Assembly: GCF_051014685.1 (NCBI RefSeq)
Contig: NC_135048.1
Location: 26,802,543-26,866,542, forward strand
Direction: 5' to 3'
Length of the DNA: 64,000 bases
Source of the DNA: Ptiloglossa arizonensis
Lineage: Eukaryota; Arthropoda; Insecta; Hymenoptera; Colletidae
Under the pieces are notes generated by a model. That model had not been told where the DNA came from, did no database searches, and saw only the letters and a list, made by a program, of their open reading frames with translations. The position numbers and the translations under genes are program-made. Of this stretch, positions 54,350 through 64,000 are shown in pieces (the stretch's first letter is position 1; each line of letters starts with the position of its first letter).

Positions 54350-55225
54350 AGTAGGGTCATTTTTTTCTGCTGGAGTTTCACAATTGATCAGGACTCCATC
54401 ATTAATTACAAGGAAATTAACTCTCGTGTTACTTTTTCTACTGTAGTTTTTCACAATTGATCAGGACTCCAGGTATCAACAATTACAAGGAAGTTATCTC
54501 TCGTTCCATTTTTTCTGCTGGAGTTTCACAATTGATCAGGACTCCAGGTATCAACAATTACAAGGAAGTTATCTCTCGTTTCATTTTTTCTGCTGGAGTT
54601 TGACAATTGATCAGGACCCCAGACACCATCAATCACAAGGAGGTTGACTCTCATGTCATTCATTCTGCTGTAGTTTTTCACAATTGATCAGGATTCCAGG
54701 TACCAACAATAACAAGGAAGTTATCCCTGGTGTCATTTTTTCTGCTGGAGTTTCACAATTGATCAGGACTTCATCATCAATAACAAGGAAGTTGACTCTC
54801 GTGTTATTCATTCTGCTGTAGTTTTCACAATTGATCAGGACTCTAGGTACCAACAATTACAAGGAAGTTATCCCTCGTTCCATTTTTTCTGCTGGAGTTT
54901 CACAATTGATCAGGACTCCAAGTACCATCAATTACAAGGAAGTAGACTCTCGTGTCATTCTTTCTACTGTAGTTTTTCACAATTGATCAGGACTCCAGGT
55001 GCCAACAATAACAAGGAAGTTATCCCTGGTGTCATTTGTTCTCCTGGAGTTTCACAATTGATCAGGACTCCAGACACCCTCAATCACCAGAAAGTTACCC
55101 ACAATTCTTTACCACAACTGAAAGATGAACGCAAAATCATAAGCCCCTGATCTCCAGAAATTGCAAGTCGACTCCCCGTTCATTCTCCCCTCCTTTGAGT
55201 TTCTCAATTGATCAGAACCCGGGAC
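54350..55225. repeat. Tandem array, unit about 75 bp, about 11 copies
   Basis: CACAATTGATCAGGACTCCA or a variant lies near 54379, 54453, 54527, 54603, 54678, 54756, 54830, 54900, 54976, 55055 and (decayed) 55203. Units read TCATTTTTTCTGCTGGAGTT, the word above, GGTACCAACAATTACAAGGA and AGTTATCTCTCGT. Neighbouring units alternate loosely between a TGTAGTTTTTCACAATTG form and a TGGAGTTTCACAATTG form, so a dimeric order of about 150 bp is partly visible. Confidence 0.95.
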
Positions 55226-56559
55226 ACGAACGATCCTAAAGAAGTTAACTCCCGAATCGTGTCCACCGTTAAATTCTCGCGATCGATCAAGACCCTAGAC
55301 ACTGTCAATGAGCAAAGAAAGTCTACTCTCGAGCGGTCCCCGCTACTAGAAGTTTGTAACGAGGTATCGTCGCGAAACCCTCGGACGTGCGTCAGAGACA
55401 GAAGAAGAAGCAAGAAGACGAGTCGCTTGATTGGGTAACACCGTGCCATCGGCGGTATCGGAAGAAACTGTCCGTGTAGCCGGCGTCCGGTCGGCGTCGG
55501 TGACGGCGTTCATCCGAAGACGGGAACGAGGCCGTGAAAAATGGTGTAATTTAATCGAGCGATTCGACACGGCATCGCTGCGACGTCCTTACCTGCCTAA
55601 GCTCTAAGAGGTGAGAAATGTTGCTCGTCCCGTGACCGATGTCTACACACCGCGCTGTCACGCACTGACATATCGCTCTGATAAAACCACGACCCGGCCA
55701 ACGGTTTCTCCCTCGGCCGCGGCGAGTCCTCGACATTTAAGTATTTCTTACACGGGGCAACGATTCGATAGCTAATGTCCCGGACGTCGCTCGCGAGCGT
55801 CCTGAATGGCTCTCGGTCCCGACGTCCAACGCGGCGTCGTTCCCGCGACGACCTCGCGTCGTTGTAACCGCATACACGCGCACCACTCGCCTAAACCCTG
55901 ACCCGTACCGGTCCACCGATTAATAATCGCCCAAAGGCCACCAGCCTCCCGTTTACTCGCCATTTCACCGGAAACCGCGCACAAACATCCACTTTGGATA
56001 CGTACGCGTAACCGGGACCAACGACCGTGATGGAAACGTATCGTGCATCCCCCCCGGGGATACTTTCGCTTATTAATAATCGTATTAATTCTCCGCTTGT
56101 TAGAACGGTGGACGTGCCTCGGGAACGGACTCGCGCGGAAACGTATAAATATCGGATGTCCCGCTGACGCGGAAAGTATTGGGTCGAGTCGTAAATAACC
56201 TCGGTTTCGAGCACCGGTTGTAGCGATCGCTTCTCGGAACTCGTACGCCTGCGCGAACACGGTTGTTTCGACCGTGTCGCCACGGGTTAGGTGGATTTTT
56301 CGTAACGGAGTTCGAAGAACGCGATCGTCTCACGTCTCGGAGCCCTCGAAACGAGGGATCTTGGAAAACTTTCGAGAGTACTTGTTTCGAAGCATTCGCT
56401 TGCGTATCGATAGTACGAAACAACGATAAAGGAGGATATTTTGAAAGTAAATTTGGACAACCGTGGATTATCCAACGATTGTATAATAAGCGTTGAAAAT
56501 TTGTAGTTGTGGAGAAAGAAGTCAAAGCGTGTGCAATATGGGAGAATTTTTAGAACGTT
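55226..56559. other. Unique CpG-rich block, candidate regulatory DNA
   Basis: GC-rich with CACCGATTAATAATCGCCC near 55914, GCTTATTAATAATCGTATTAATTC near 56069 (several homeodomain-like cores) and ATCCCCCCCGGGGAT near 56047. Minus frames 55772-56260, 55891-56283 and 56100-56525 overlap in three phases, and none has a recognisable domain. No gene is called. Confidence 0.45.
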
Positions 56560-58318
56560 TACACATTTTGGGGATTCTTCGAATGGCGGTGAAGAACTAT
56601 TGTACAGAGTTGTTTAGTTTGTTAAAGAAACATCGAGTGGTGACGATTGTTGGACTTGGAAAAGAAGAGGGCCATTTTTCGTAATTGCAACTGAATGATA
56701 TAGAGACGACTGAGAAAATTAACAGAATATATATATATATATATTGAAGATACAAAAAAGCCTTTGAATAATTCTTAATTATCGACAAAGTGACGATTGT
56801 AGTACGTAGACGAATAGTGACCATTTTTCATAGCTACGATCGAACGATGTAACCACGGCTGAATAAATTACCAAAGTACATATCCATAAGGGCGAGTAAC
56901 CTCCAAACAATTTTTAACCGACGAAGCGATGACGTCCGCTGGACGGGTGCCATTTTTCGCGGTACGAATCGTACGATGGAACAACACCCGAAGAAACTAC
57001 CAACCCGATACATTCGTCAAGACTCAGAAGCCCCCGAATAATTCTTAATCGTCGACGAAGCGATGACGATCGCCGCGAACGAATACAGAGTGGGGCCATT
57101 TTTCGTAGCTACAATCAAACCGTGCAACCGTGGTCGAACAAATTACCAAAACTCATCCACGCGGGTGAGGGAGCCACGAAACAATTCTTAATAGTCGACT
57201 GGTGCCATTTTTCGCGGTTACGAATCGGACGATGCAACAACGCTCGAAAAAATGGCCCGGTCTGACTGTATTCGACTTCGAAATAATCATCGATCGTTCA
57301 CGAAGCGATGACGATCGCTAAACGTGTACAGAGTGGGGCCATTTTTCGTAGCTACGATCAAACGTTGCAACTGTGGTCGAACAAATTACCAAAACGCATC
57401 CGCGCGGGTGAGGGAGCCACCGAACAATTTTTAATCGTCGACGGGTGCCATTTTTCGCGGTTACGAATCGGACGATGCAACAACGCCCGAAAAAATGGCC
57501 CTCTCTGGCTGTATTCGGCCCCGAAATAATCATCGATCGTTCACGAAGCGATGACGATCGCTAAATGTGTACAGTGGGGGGCCATTTTTCGTAGCTACGA
57601 TCACACGTTGCAACCGTGACCGAACAAATTACCAAAACACATCCGCAAGGGTGAGGGAGCCACCGAACAATTCTTAATCGTCGACGGGTGCCATTTTTCG
57701 CGGTTACGAATCGGACGATGCAACAACGCCCGAAAAAATGGCCCACTCTGGCTGTATTCGGCTCCGAATAATCATCGATCGTTCACGAAGCGATGACGAT
57801 CGCTAAACGTGTACAGTGGGGGGCCATTTTTCGTAGCTACGATCACACGGTGCAACCGTGGTCGAACAAATTACCAAAACTCATCCACGCGGGTGAGGGA
57901 GCCACCGAACAATTTTTAATCGTCGACGGGTGCCATTTTTCGCGGTTACGAATCGGACGATGCAACAACGCCCGAAAAAATGGCCCTCTCTGGCTGTATT
58001 CGGCCCCGAAATAATCATCGATCGTTCACGAAGCGATGACGATCGCTAAACGTGTACAGTGGGGGGCCATTTTTCGTAGCTACGATCACACGTTGCAACC
58101 GTGACCGAACAAATTACCAAAACACATCCGCAAGGGTGAGGGAGCCACCGAACAATTCTTAATCGTCGACGGGTGCCATTTTTCGCGGTTACGAATCGGA
58201 CGATGCAACAACGCCCGAAAAAATGGCCCACTCTGGCTGTATTCGGCTCCGAATAATCATCGATCGTTCACGAAGCGATGACGATCGCTAAATGTGTACA
58301 GTGGGGGGCCATTTTTCG
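56560..58318. repeat. Tandem array, monomer about 120 bp, higher-order unit about 243 and 485 bp
   Basis: Two monomer types alternate: GCCATTTTTCGTAGCTACGA...TGCAACCGTGG and GCCATTTTTCGCGGTTACGA...GATGCAACAACG. Type 1 begins near 57103, 57337, 57581, 57823 and 58067. The dimers themselves alternate: those near 57581 and 58067 share CGTGACCGAACAAATTACC, CACATCCGCAAGGGTGAG and CGGCTCCGAATAATC, while those near 57337 and 57823 share GTGGTCGAACAAATTACC, CGCGGGTGAGGGAG and CGGCCCCGAAATAATC. Before 57100 monomers are strongly decayed, with a TA run at 56727-56744. Twin 73-codon frames (57308-57529, 57793-58014) only reflect the 485-bp periodicity. Confidence 0.95.
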
Positions 58319-59235
58319 CGGTTCGAGCCTACACGCGGTCAATAGCATTTCCGCCTCGATCCCGTTTGAAACACTAGACGGGCCGGCGGTGTAGCATTGA
58401 GTAATGCGGTGCGGAGTGGCAGTAATGAGGGACATTAATATGCAATGAAAATGTCCCTACGCGGGCCGTGTTATTCGAGTGCGTGGGGAGTGTGAAACGC
58501 GCGATACCGGCGAGATAGTGAGCCAATATTAATAGCGGCCCTTCATTGTTCTACGATACGAGGCGGTAGGGTCGGAAACGAATCCCGGTTTCTCGATGTT
58601 GTTGCTCCCCCTGGGGGGATAGAGAGGGATTTAAATTAAGCACCGTAGTCACCGACGATGGGTGGGGAACCGAGCTCGTGAGGAATGATCGGGGAAAGAT
58701 TTGTCGACTCGGTCCCTGCTCGAGCGGCAACGGATACGGAACCGTTCGATTTTGATCGATAATCGTATCGATTTCGTTGCATCGCGAAGGACGAAGCTGG
58801 GGAACAACGCGCGTCGGCGTGGAAACTACCTAATGGCCTGGAAACTGTACTGTCGATATCGAGAGATGGAAGTTATTCAATGAACGAGTTAGGTAGGGAT
58901 GTACCTATTACGGATCTATAGGCAAAGGTCTTCTTTGGTGCTTTCGAAGGTAATTGTGTTTGAGGTTAGGAATGTTTTCGATGTAGTAGGTTGCTCGATA
59001 AGTTTCGTCGTTCGATGAGGAATGGATTTAATGGTATTTGGGTATTAAATGGTATTGGATTCGTCGTTTTATTTTTCTAAAGACGGTACTACGGTTTGAC
59101 GAACGTGTGTGAAGTTTCATGTATATCTGTCGATTTATTTACATTTACTATCATATATTTATAGTTGTTCAAAGTTGAAGTGTCGTAGTATTCTTTTTAC
59201 AATGGAAAAAACGATAAAACTAGATTGAACGATCT
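58319..59235. other. Unique CpG-rich block then AT-rich spacer
   Basis: 58319-58900 is GC-rich, unique and rich in regulatory-like words, including CATTGAGTAATGCGG, GGCAGTAATGAGGGACATTA and AGCCAATATTAATAGCGGCC. The array on the left ends on a last GCCATTTTTCGCGGTT word. 58900-59235 is AT-rich and without repeats. Frame 58701-58883 is short and featureless. Confidence 0.45.
58429..58457. promoter_or_regulatory. 8-bp stem inverted repeat with ATGCAA core
   Basis: GGGACATT and AATGTCCC flank a 13-nt loop that includes AATATGCAATGAA, which resembles a POU/homeodomain site. It may be a paired binding site or a small hairpin. The symmetry is visible and the role is inference. Confidence 0.3.
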
Positions 59236-59530
59236 AGTATATTTAGATAGATCGAAAAGTAAAATGTTGGAATGTTAGATAAGGGTAAAGTTGTTTAGAT
59301 GAGGCAGGTGATGGACAAGAAAAGAGTGGAAAGGTGCAAATTATTTAATAAATAAGTTACGACGGGACTTAACTAAATATCTATTGTACATAGATTGGAA
59401 AGTAAAATGTTGCAACGTTAAATAAGGGTAAAATTGTATAAATGAGGCAGGCGAGGGACAAGAAAAGTGTGGAAAGGTAGAAGATATAGTATAATATTTA
59501 AGAAATAAATTACGAAGGGACTCAATTGTA
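59236..59530. repeat. Two-copy tandem repeat, about 148 bp
   Basis: TAGATCGAAAAGTAAAATGT, near 59249, and TAGATTGGAAAGTAAAATGT, near 59393, are both followed by TGTTAGATAAGGGTAAA or CGTTAAATAAGGGTAAA, then AATGAGGCAGG or GATGAGGCAGG, GGACAAGAAAAG, GTGGAAAGGT and AATAAATTACGA(A/C)GGGACT. Diverged but collinear copies. Confidence 0.88.
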
Positions 59531-61264
59531 ACAGAAGAATTGAATCAACAGTTAGTATTTACGATATTTATTTATGATTTTTGTTCTGAAAACCGCACTC
59601 AACTGCGATTCTTATCCCTCTTATACATTCATCGTTCGCTACAGTAACATTTCGCTCAACTAAACTGCATAATCGCTTGTACAAATACTTTTAACAATAC
59701 CTTTACTTCTGAAAACACTCCCTTAACACCTCGACTCTATCACCCGCGCATTGAAGTCACCGGAGGATCCATTCCGTTAATATTATCTACGCGATTGTTA
59801 CCTAAACGAACCCAGCACATGGAAAGTAGAAACTCGAACGTTTCAAACACTGAACACCTCACCCTTAATTACACAAAAGATCGACACGCACCTATATAAA
59901 TCCCGCCGGTCGATGATCGTGGACTACCATTCTTTCACACGAGCTCGAAACCTCGAAACCAACGTCCCCGTGTCGGAAGACATCAAACACTTCGGACACC
60001 GAACACGTCCGCGCTAATTGGCCAAGGAAACATCGAGGTCTCCCTAAATCGATCGACGCCACTCGTTTCACGTTCTCCGAACCTGGATACCAACGCCCCC
60101 GAAGAGTCCCCCTCGCGAAATCTCTTCTCAGGCGCAATTAATCCGCCACCGCTTTTCTATTACCCCTGGGACGTCCATCACGGTTGCCTCCGGCTGAAAA
60201 TGCCCGAGGATGATCACGGTGATGTCCAGACAACGGTTCCCCCTCCCTCCCCCTGTTGCTCGTTCCCCCGTAACCGTTCACAATTAGGAAATGGCGTTCA
60301 TGCGCGGCGACAGGCATGCAATTAACGGGGGGGGTTCTCGCGGGTGTGCATATTTCGATGGTTGCATCTGTTGTACGTGCACCGTACCCGCGGCTACCAC
60401 GATGAAAGAAAAGTGGACGGAGGAGGGGGGTACGAGTAGGAGGGGGTTGCAAAACCATCCACTGGATCCTCGCTTCCAGGAGAGTTCGAGCGAGCGAGTG
60501 GCGTATATACCAGGCACCAGCGGGCTTCGTACAAATAACACCGAGAAAGAGGGCGGTCGAGAGCGCGGCTCGTAGCCGAGGGATTTGGCACGACTCGGTC
60601 TCGCCTCTAAATTAGTAATTGCAGCCTCCGTGACGTGGCGCCCCGATAAAAAGGCGGCTGTAATGCCCCGGCGATACGAGGTCACGAACCGGGGCTAAAG
60701 TGAATACTTATCCGCGGCTGGTCGCTCTTCTTGAGCTCTCGCGCGCACACTCCGGCGCAACTAGCGGCCGTACGTGCACGAGATAACGCGCGGTTCGCGC
60801 GAACGATGGGGCCCTCGTCTACGGGGCCCTGGCTCACGTGAGCGAGTACGCGAGTGCGCGAGCGCCCGAACCGGCGAACGAGCGACCCGAAGAAACCGAA
60901 GAGGGGGCGTAATCCGCGGCGACGTGTATTCCCACGTCGTGCTTTCTCCGCTGCGAGCCTCGAGAACGCTGGATCGATGCTTCGCCACGGCCTCCGCTGA
61001 CCGCGGATAGTCCCCCCACACCACCCCTCTACACACCACCATCCGACCAGACTCTTTCTTCCCCGACCAGATCGCTAATCCCGCGGAAGCGCGCGTAACG
61101 ATTCCTCGGGATCGGTTAGGTGGATCGACGATGGGGTCGCGGGTCCGGGATGCTTCGTTCGAGCGATGAGTGACGAGTTTGGATACCTCGGTGTTGGGAG
61201 GATGTGGTTACGGGAGAATGGAGATCCGAACTGTCGTTTGGAAGTGGGTATGTCGGATCTGTGT
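59531..61264. other. Unique sequence, strongly CpG-rich from 59880 to 61150
   Basis: Contains CGCATTGAAGTCACCGGAGG near 59747 (recurrent word), CTAAATTAGTAATTGCAGCC near 60607 and GATAAAAAGGCGGCTGTAATG near 60645, plus a G8 run near 60328. Overlapping frames (60138-60458, 60284-60685 minus; 60291-60575 plus; 60761-61042 minus against 60774-61010 plus) give Arg/Pro-rich products without domains. No gene recognised. Candidate regulatory DNA. Confidence 0.45.
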
Positions 61265-61990
61265 TAAGCTTTTGGAGCAAGAATGAGAGGTACACTTCGT
61301 TACAGGTGCTGGAGATTGGAGTGTAGGGGACTAGAGGGGACTAGTTATTGAGTTAAGCTTCTTGATAGTGGTGGATAGTAACAGAGTTCGGGATCTTTGA
61401 TGCATGGGGTTATAAGCGAAAGTTTCGATACTCGTGAGTATTACAGTGTGGAACTCACGCTCGATTTCTTTTGAGTTTTTCCCTATTCCTGACGGGACTA
61501 TGTTGAACTCCAGTAGCAAAAATGTTCAAAGGGTAAAATTCCTTGGAATCGCTGGAAAGTGAAGTGTAAGGTTCTAGAGAGGACTAGTTATTGACTCAAA
61601 CTTCTTGGTAGTGATGATACTACTGTAGGTTAGGATCTTTGATGCATAGAATTATAAACGAAAGTTTGGGTACTCGTGAGTGTTGCAATGTGGAACTCAC
61701 GCTCGATTTCTTTTGAGAGCTTTTTCCTATTCCTGACATAACTATGTTAAACCCCAGTAGCAAAAATGTTCAAAGGATAAAATTCCTTGGAATCACTGAG
61801 GATTGGAGTGTAGGGTTCTAGAGAGAACTAGTTGTTTCAAGTTTGATCTTCTGACAGAGATGCTTCCTAAGGGTAGATAATTATGTTTGCGATCTTCGGA
61901 TTAATTCGGTGGTGAGCGAAAGCTTCTAGACTCATGAAAGCAAAAAGCATCTCTCTTCGAAAGGGCCACATCTCTCGCAACAAAAATGAA
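61265..61990. repeat. Tandem array, unit about 240 bp, 3 copies
   Basis: GAACTCACGCTCGATTTCTT lies near 61453 and 61692. Around it AAAAATGTTCAAAGG(G/A)TAAA, ATTCCTTGGAATC(G/A)CTG, GAGGACTAGTTATTGA, AGGATCTTTGATGCATAGA, AAACGAAAGTTTGGGTACTC and CTATTCCTGACATAACTATG keep the same order. The third unit (from about 61800) is clearly decayed, and the first (from about 61300) is partial. Confidence 0.92.
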
Positions 61991-62982
61991 CCGAGACTAT
62001 CCTTGCAACAACTGGAGACTGGAGTTTAAAGATCTACCAGTTGTCCGTGATTCGAATAACTACAGGTGAGGATAATTATTCAAAGTCCAATACCCCTCGA
62101 TAAAGTTCAAGTTACAAAATTATTGCTCGTGTCTCGATCGATCGTAATGGCCCCTTTGGTAAAATATTCAGGTGCCAGACTCCAGCCCCGAAAAGGAAGT
62201 TGAGAATTGTAGGATGTAAATGTTACGTTAAATTATCTTAAATCGCATTTTCGACCGCCGATACCATAAAACCGCGCGAACCAGGCTATAGATAGAACAC
62301 GGAACCATGCGTGTCGAGACGAGAAATCGTGTAAATTAAATTTTACAGTTTCCGTAACAGATGGTGTCTCGACGCTTTATCTTAACAGTCGAGTGATTTC
62401 AATGCGTGGTAAAGGATGGTGCTTACCACGCATTGAAATCACCCAAGCGCCGTTCGCGTTTATGCTCCGTTCACGATTTTATTATACCTATACTTAGTCC
62501 GCGTACTACTCGACGTTTCATTGTATCTATTCCTATAAATATTCCGTAAGACATTTCGCAAAGTGAAAATTGAAAGCAGAACAAGGAAACTATTTGTTCG
62601 ACAGTATCTACCCTCGAGGCAGATTGTTTGTCGTTCTTGAATCACTCTTCTATACAGAGTGTCTCGACTAAAATTGGCCATCTTTACAAAAAATATATCT
62701 TGGAAATATAAGAAGAAAGACATTAGACGCAATATTTTCCTTCTATTGGTATTCTTCCTTAAAAATCGCTAAAACTAGACCACAAAAGTTCTTTCTGTCG
62801 TTAAAAACAAAGATGATATTTAAGTTGCCTTTTTCCAACGTGACAACTTGCCTATTCTTCGCCAGTATTTTTTCATAGAGAGTGTTCCATTTATCTCGAG
62901 TATTTTAAACATTTCGCTCGTCATTGCCAATAGAAAAAAGATATACAAACATTACGATACAAATTTTTCTACAGATCAGATT
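61991..62982. other. Unique sequence around a perfect hairpin
   Basis: No repeat array and no recognised gene. TTTATTATACCTATACT at about 62478 recurs at 63083. ACAGAGTGTCTCGACTAAAATTGGCC near 62655 resembles the ends of some old insect transposons in style, but no partner end was found. The minus frame 62460-62732 is featureless. Confidence 0.4.
62393..62442. repeat. Perfect 20-bp inverted repeat with 10-nt loop
   Basis: Left arm 62393-62412 (GTGATTTCAATGCGTGGTAA) and right arm 62423-62442 are exact reverse complements around AGGATGGTGC. Flanks do not pair further. The arm contains ATTGAAATCAC, a word found at several other places in the window. It could be a cruciform-forming protein site, a solo transposon end pair or a small RNA hairpin. 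The stem is short for a microRNA precursor. Confidence 0.95.
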
Positions 62983-63175
62983 TTTCAAGATTCAAAGATC
63001 ATCTTTGTCAAACACAATACTATAAATTCGTATTTGTTGCTTGAACTATTTATCGCACGCGTACAATTTTCCGACAGTTGACTTTATTATACCTATACTA
63101 TCATAGGTAGATTTTTCAAGACTGGAAGATCATCTTTCTCAAACAGAATATTATAAATTCGTTGCTTGAACTGCC
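62983..63175. repeat. Two-copy diverged repeat, about 118 bp
   Basis: CAGATTTTTCAAGATTCAAA, GATCATCTTTGTCAAACACA, ATACTATAAATTCGTATTTG, TTGCTTGAACT at 62987-63050. Then AGATTTTTCAAGACTGGAAG, ATCATCTTTCTCAAACAGAA, TATTATAAATTCG, TTGCTTGAACT at 63110-63172. Confidence 0.85.
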
Positions 63176-63577
63176 CAACTTTTAAGAATTCTTCCCACTT
63201 AAGGTCACACCAAGCCTACGTCAAGGTCACGGTACCACATCTCGCCTATAGCGCCGGTAAAATCCCGAGAGTCACCTCTCGATGACCCTAATTGCAAAGA
63301 ATTCAGGTCCTCGAGTAACAACTTCGTATCCCTTGGAAGCAACGTTCTCCTCAGTTCGATGATAAACAACGGTATTCGAGACGCTCGAGTTGACCGGAGC
63401 ACCGTGTACAGTAGGAACAATCCTCGTATTACTTAAAACCACACGTGGAATTATAAATCGAGCAACAAAACTAACGACAACTTCTCGGTTCAACTCCGGT
63501 CGATTGAAATTTACAGGAAAACATACGTCGCGGCGCTTATCTCGAAACTCGTGCTCGCGCAACACACGTACACTCGT

Positions 63578-63612
<35 letters not shown>
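63578..63612 (+). repeat. CA dinucleotide microsatellite
   Basis: About 17 uninterrupted CA units, followed by GTACACACACAT. A typical, probably length-variable, simple-sequence repeat. Confidence 0.97.
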
Positions 63613-63613
<1 letters not shown>

Positions 63614-63821
63614 ACACACACATATAAGCGTCGGCTACCGGCAAACCGGCGAAAAAGAAAAGTCAAGTGTTAATTAATACCGCGAGCCGTGGGTATCTCC
63701 GCGCGCGCGGCACGCTCGGAATGCGGCACCTATTCCAATGTTTCCAGCGAACAGATCTAGAAATATCCTTAACGGGAATGCAAATCTGGACTTATATGCG
63801 CGCGAGCAGCGGCTAACGTGA

Positions 63822-63849
63822 CGGGAGGGAGGGAGGGAGGGAGGGAGGA
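63822..63849 (+). repeat. GGGA tetranucleotide microsatellite
   Basis: About six GGGA units (ACGGGAGGGAGGGAGGGAGG and on). The G-triplets could support a quadruplex on the plus strand. Confidence 0.95.
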
Positions 63850-64000
63850 GTGACACGCGAGAATGGCGGGGAAGGGGACGTGTAACTCGAACCCGTCACC
63901 TTCGTTCGCGTAGTCGTTAAACGTACGGTCACGTTCGCGTGCACGACTCTAAATATGTAGATCCCCGAAGATTCTGCGCCTCGCGATCGGGCCCCCGCGT

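Larger units (their letters stand above)
63176..64000. other. CpG-rich block with CA and GGGA microsatellites, continues past the window
   Basis: Mixed CpG-rich unique sequence. TTAATTAATACCGCGAGCC near 63669 is homeodomain-like. A plus frame (63390-63677) and a minus frame (63272-63619) both cross the CA run (THTHTHTH and CVCVCVCV), so neither is supported. No gene recognised before the window ends. Confidence 0.45.

Noticed and set aside
57308..58014. Two nearly identical 73-codon frames suggesting a duplicated gene
   Set aside because: They are the same position in successive 485-bp higher-order repeats, and the minus strand is equally open.
62640..62720. Transposon terminus (ACAGAGTGTCTCGAC)
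   Set aside because: No inverted partner, target-site duplication or coding remnant was found within the window.
1..64000. tRNA, rRNA and well-known insect microRNA genes
   Set aside because: I looked for GGTTCGANNCC-type B boxes and for the mature sequences of common microRNAs such as bantam, let-7, miR-1, miR-2, miR-9 and miR-124. None was seen by eye, but a covariance-model search would be needed to exclude them.

Overview
The window looks like non-coding nuclear DNA of an animal, most likely an insect and possibly a hymenopteran. The case rests on texture: CpG and TCGA words are not depleted, short CCTAACCTAAC (TTAGG-type) words recur, AT-rich repeat arrays alternate sharply with GC-rich unique blocks, and no compact gene layout, operon or ribosome-binding site is seen. 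The species call is inference. I recognise no protein-coding gene, tRNA, rRNA, known microRNA or intact transposase. The open frames on both strands are explained either by stop-poor GC-rich sequence or by tandem repeats whose period is close to a multiple of three.

Layout: roughly 25 tandem-repeat arrays (units mostly 75-240 bp, a few of 35-45 bp) are separated by unique, CpG-rich blocks of about 0.4-1.5 kb that often hold homeodomain-like AT cores (TAATTA, ATTAAT, ATGCAA). These blocks have the texture of conserved regulatory DNA or of a large intron or intergenic region of a regulated gene, but conservation cannot be tested here. Most arrays use a sequence family found only at their own position. 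The main exception is a family with units of about 120-150 bp at 24.3-26.1 kb, 31.2-32.3 kb, 34.4-35.3 kb (inverted) and 37.0-37.1 kb.

The most unusual structures are: (1) a tandem array at 2.9-4.0 kb in which the units are imperfect inverted repeats, giving a row of about seven potential hairpins; (2) a large inverted pair of tandem arrays (31.2-32.3 versus 34.4-35.3 kb) around a 2.2-kb centre, with matching inner edges, resembling a foldback-type element or an inverted array; (3) a CpG-rich module of about 170 bp present three times, interleaved with the tandem repeats at 24.1-26.3 kb; (4) a 40-bp exact copy of unique sequence inserted into a repeat unit about 1 kb away; (5) three unrelated arrays with alternating A-B-A-B dimeric higher-order structure; (6) a perfect 20-bp-stem hairpin at 62.4 kb whose arm carries a word (ATTGAARTCACC) that recurs elsewhere in the window.

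Several arrays are most homogeneous where they touch a CpG-rich block and decay away from it, which suggests that repeat growth starts at the edges of these blocks. Repeat boundaries are approximate (about 10-30 bp) because they were read by eye.
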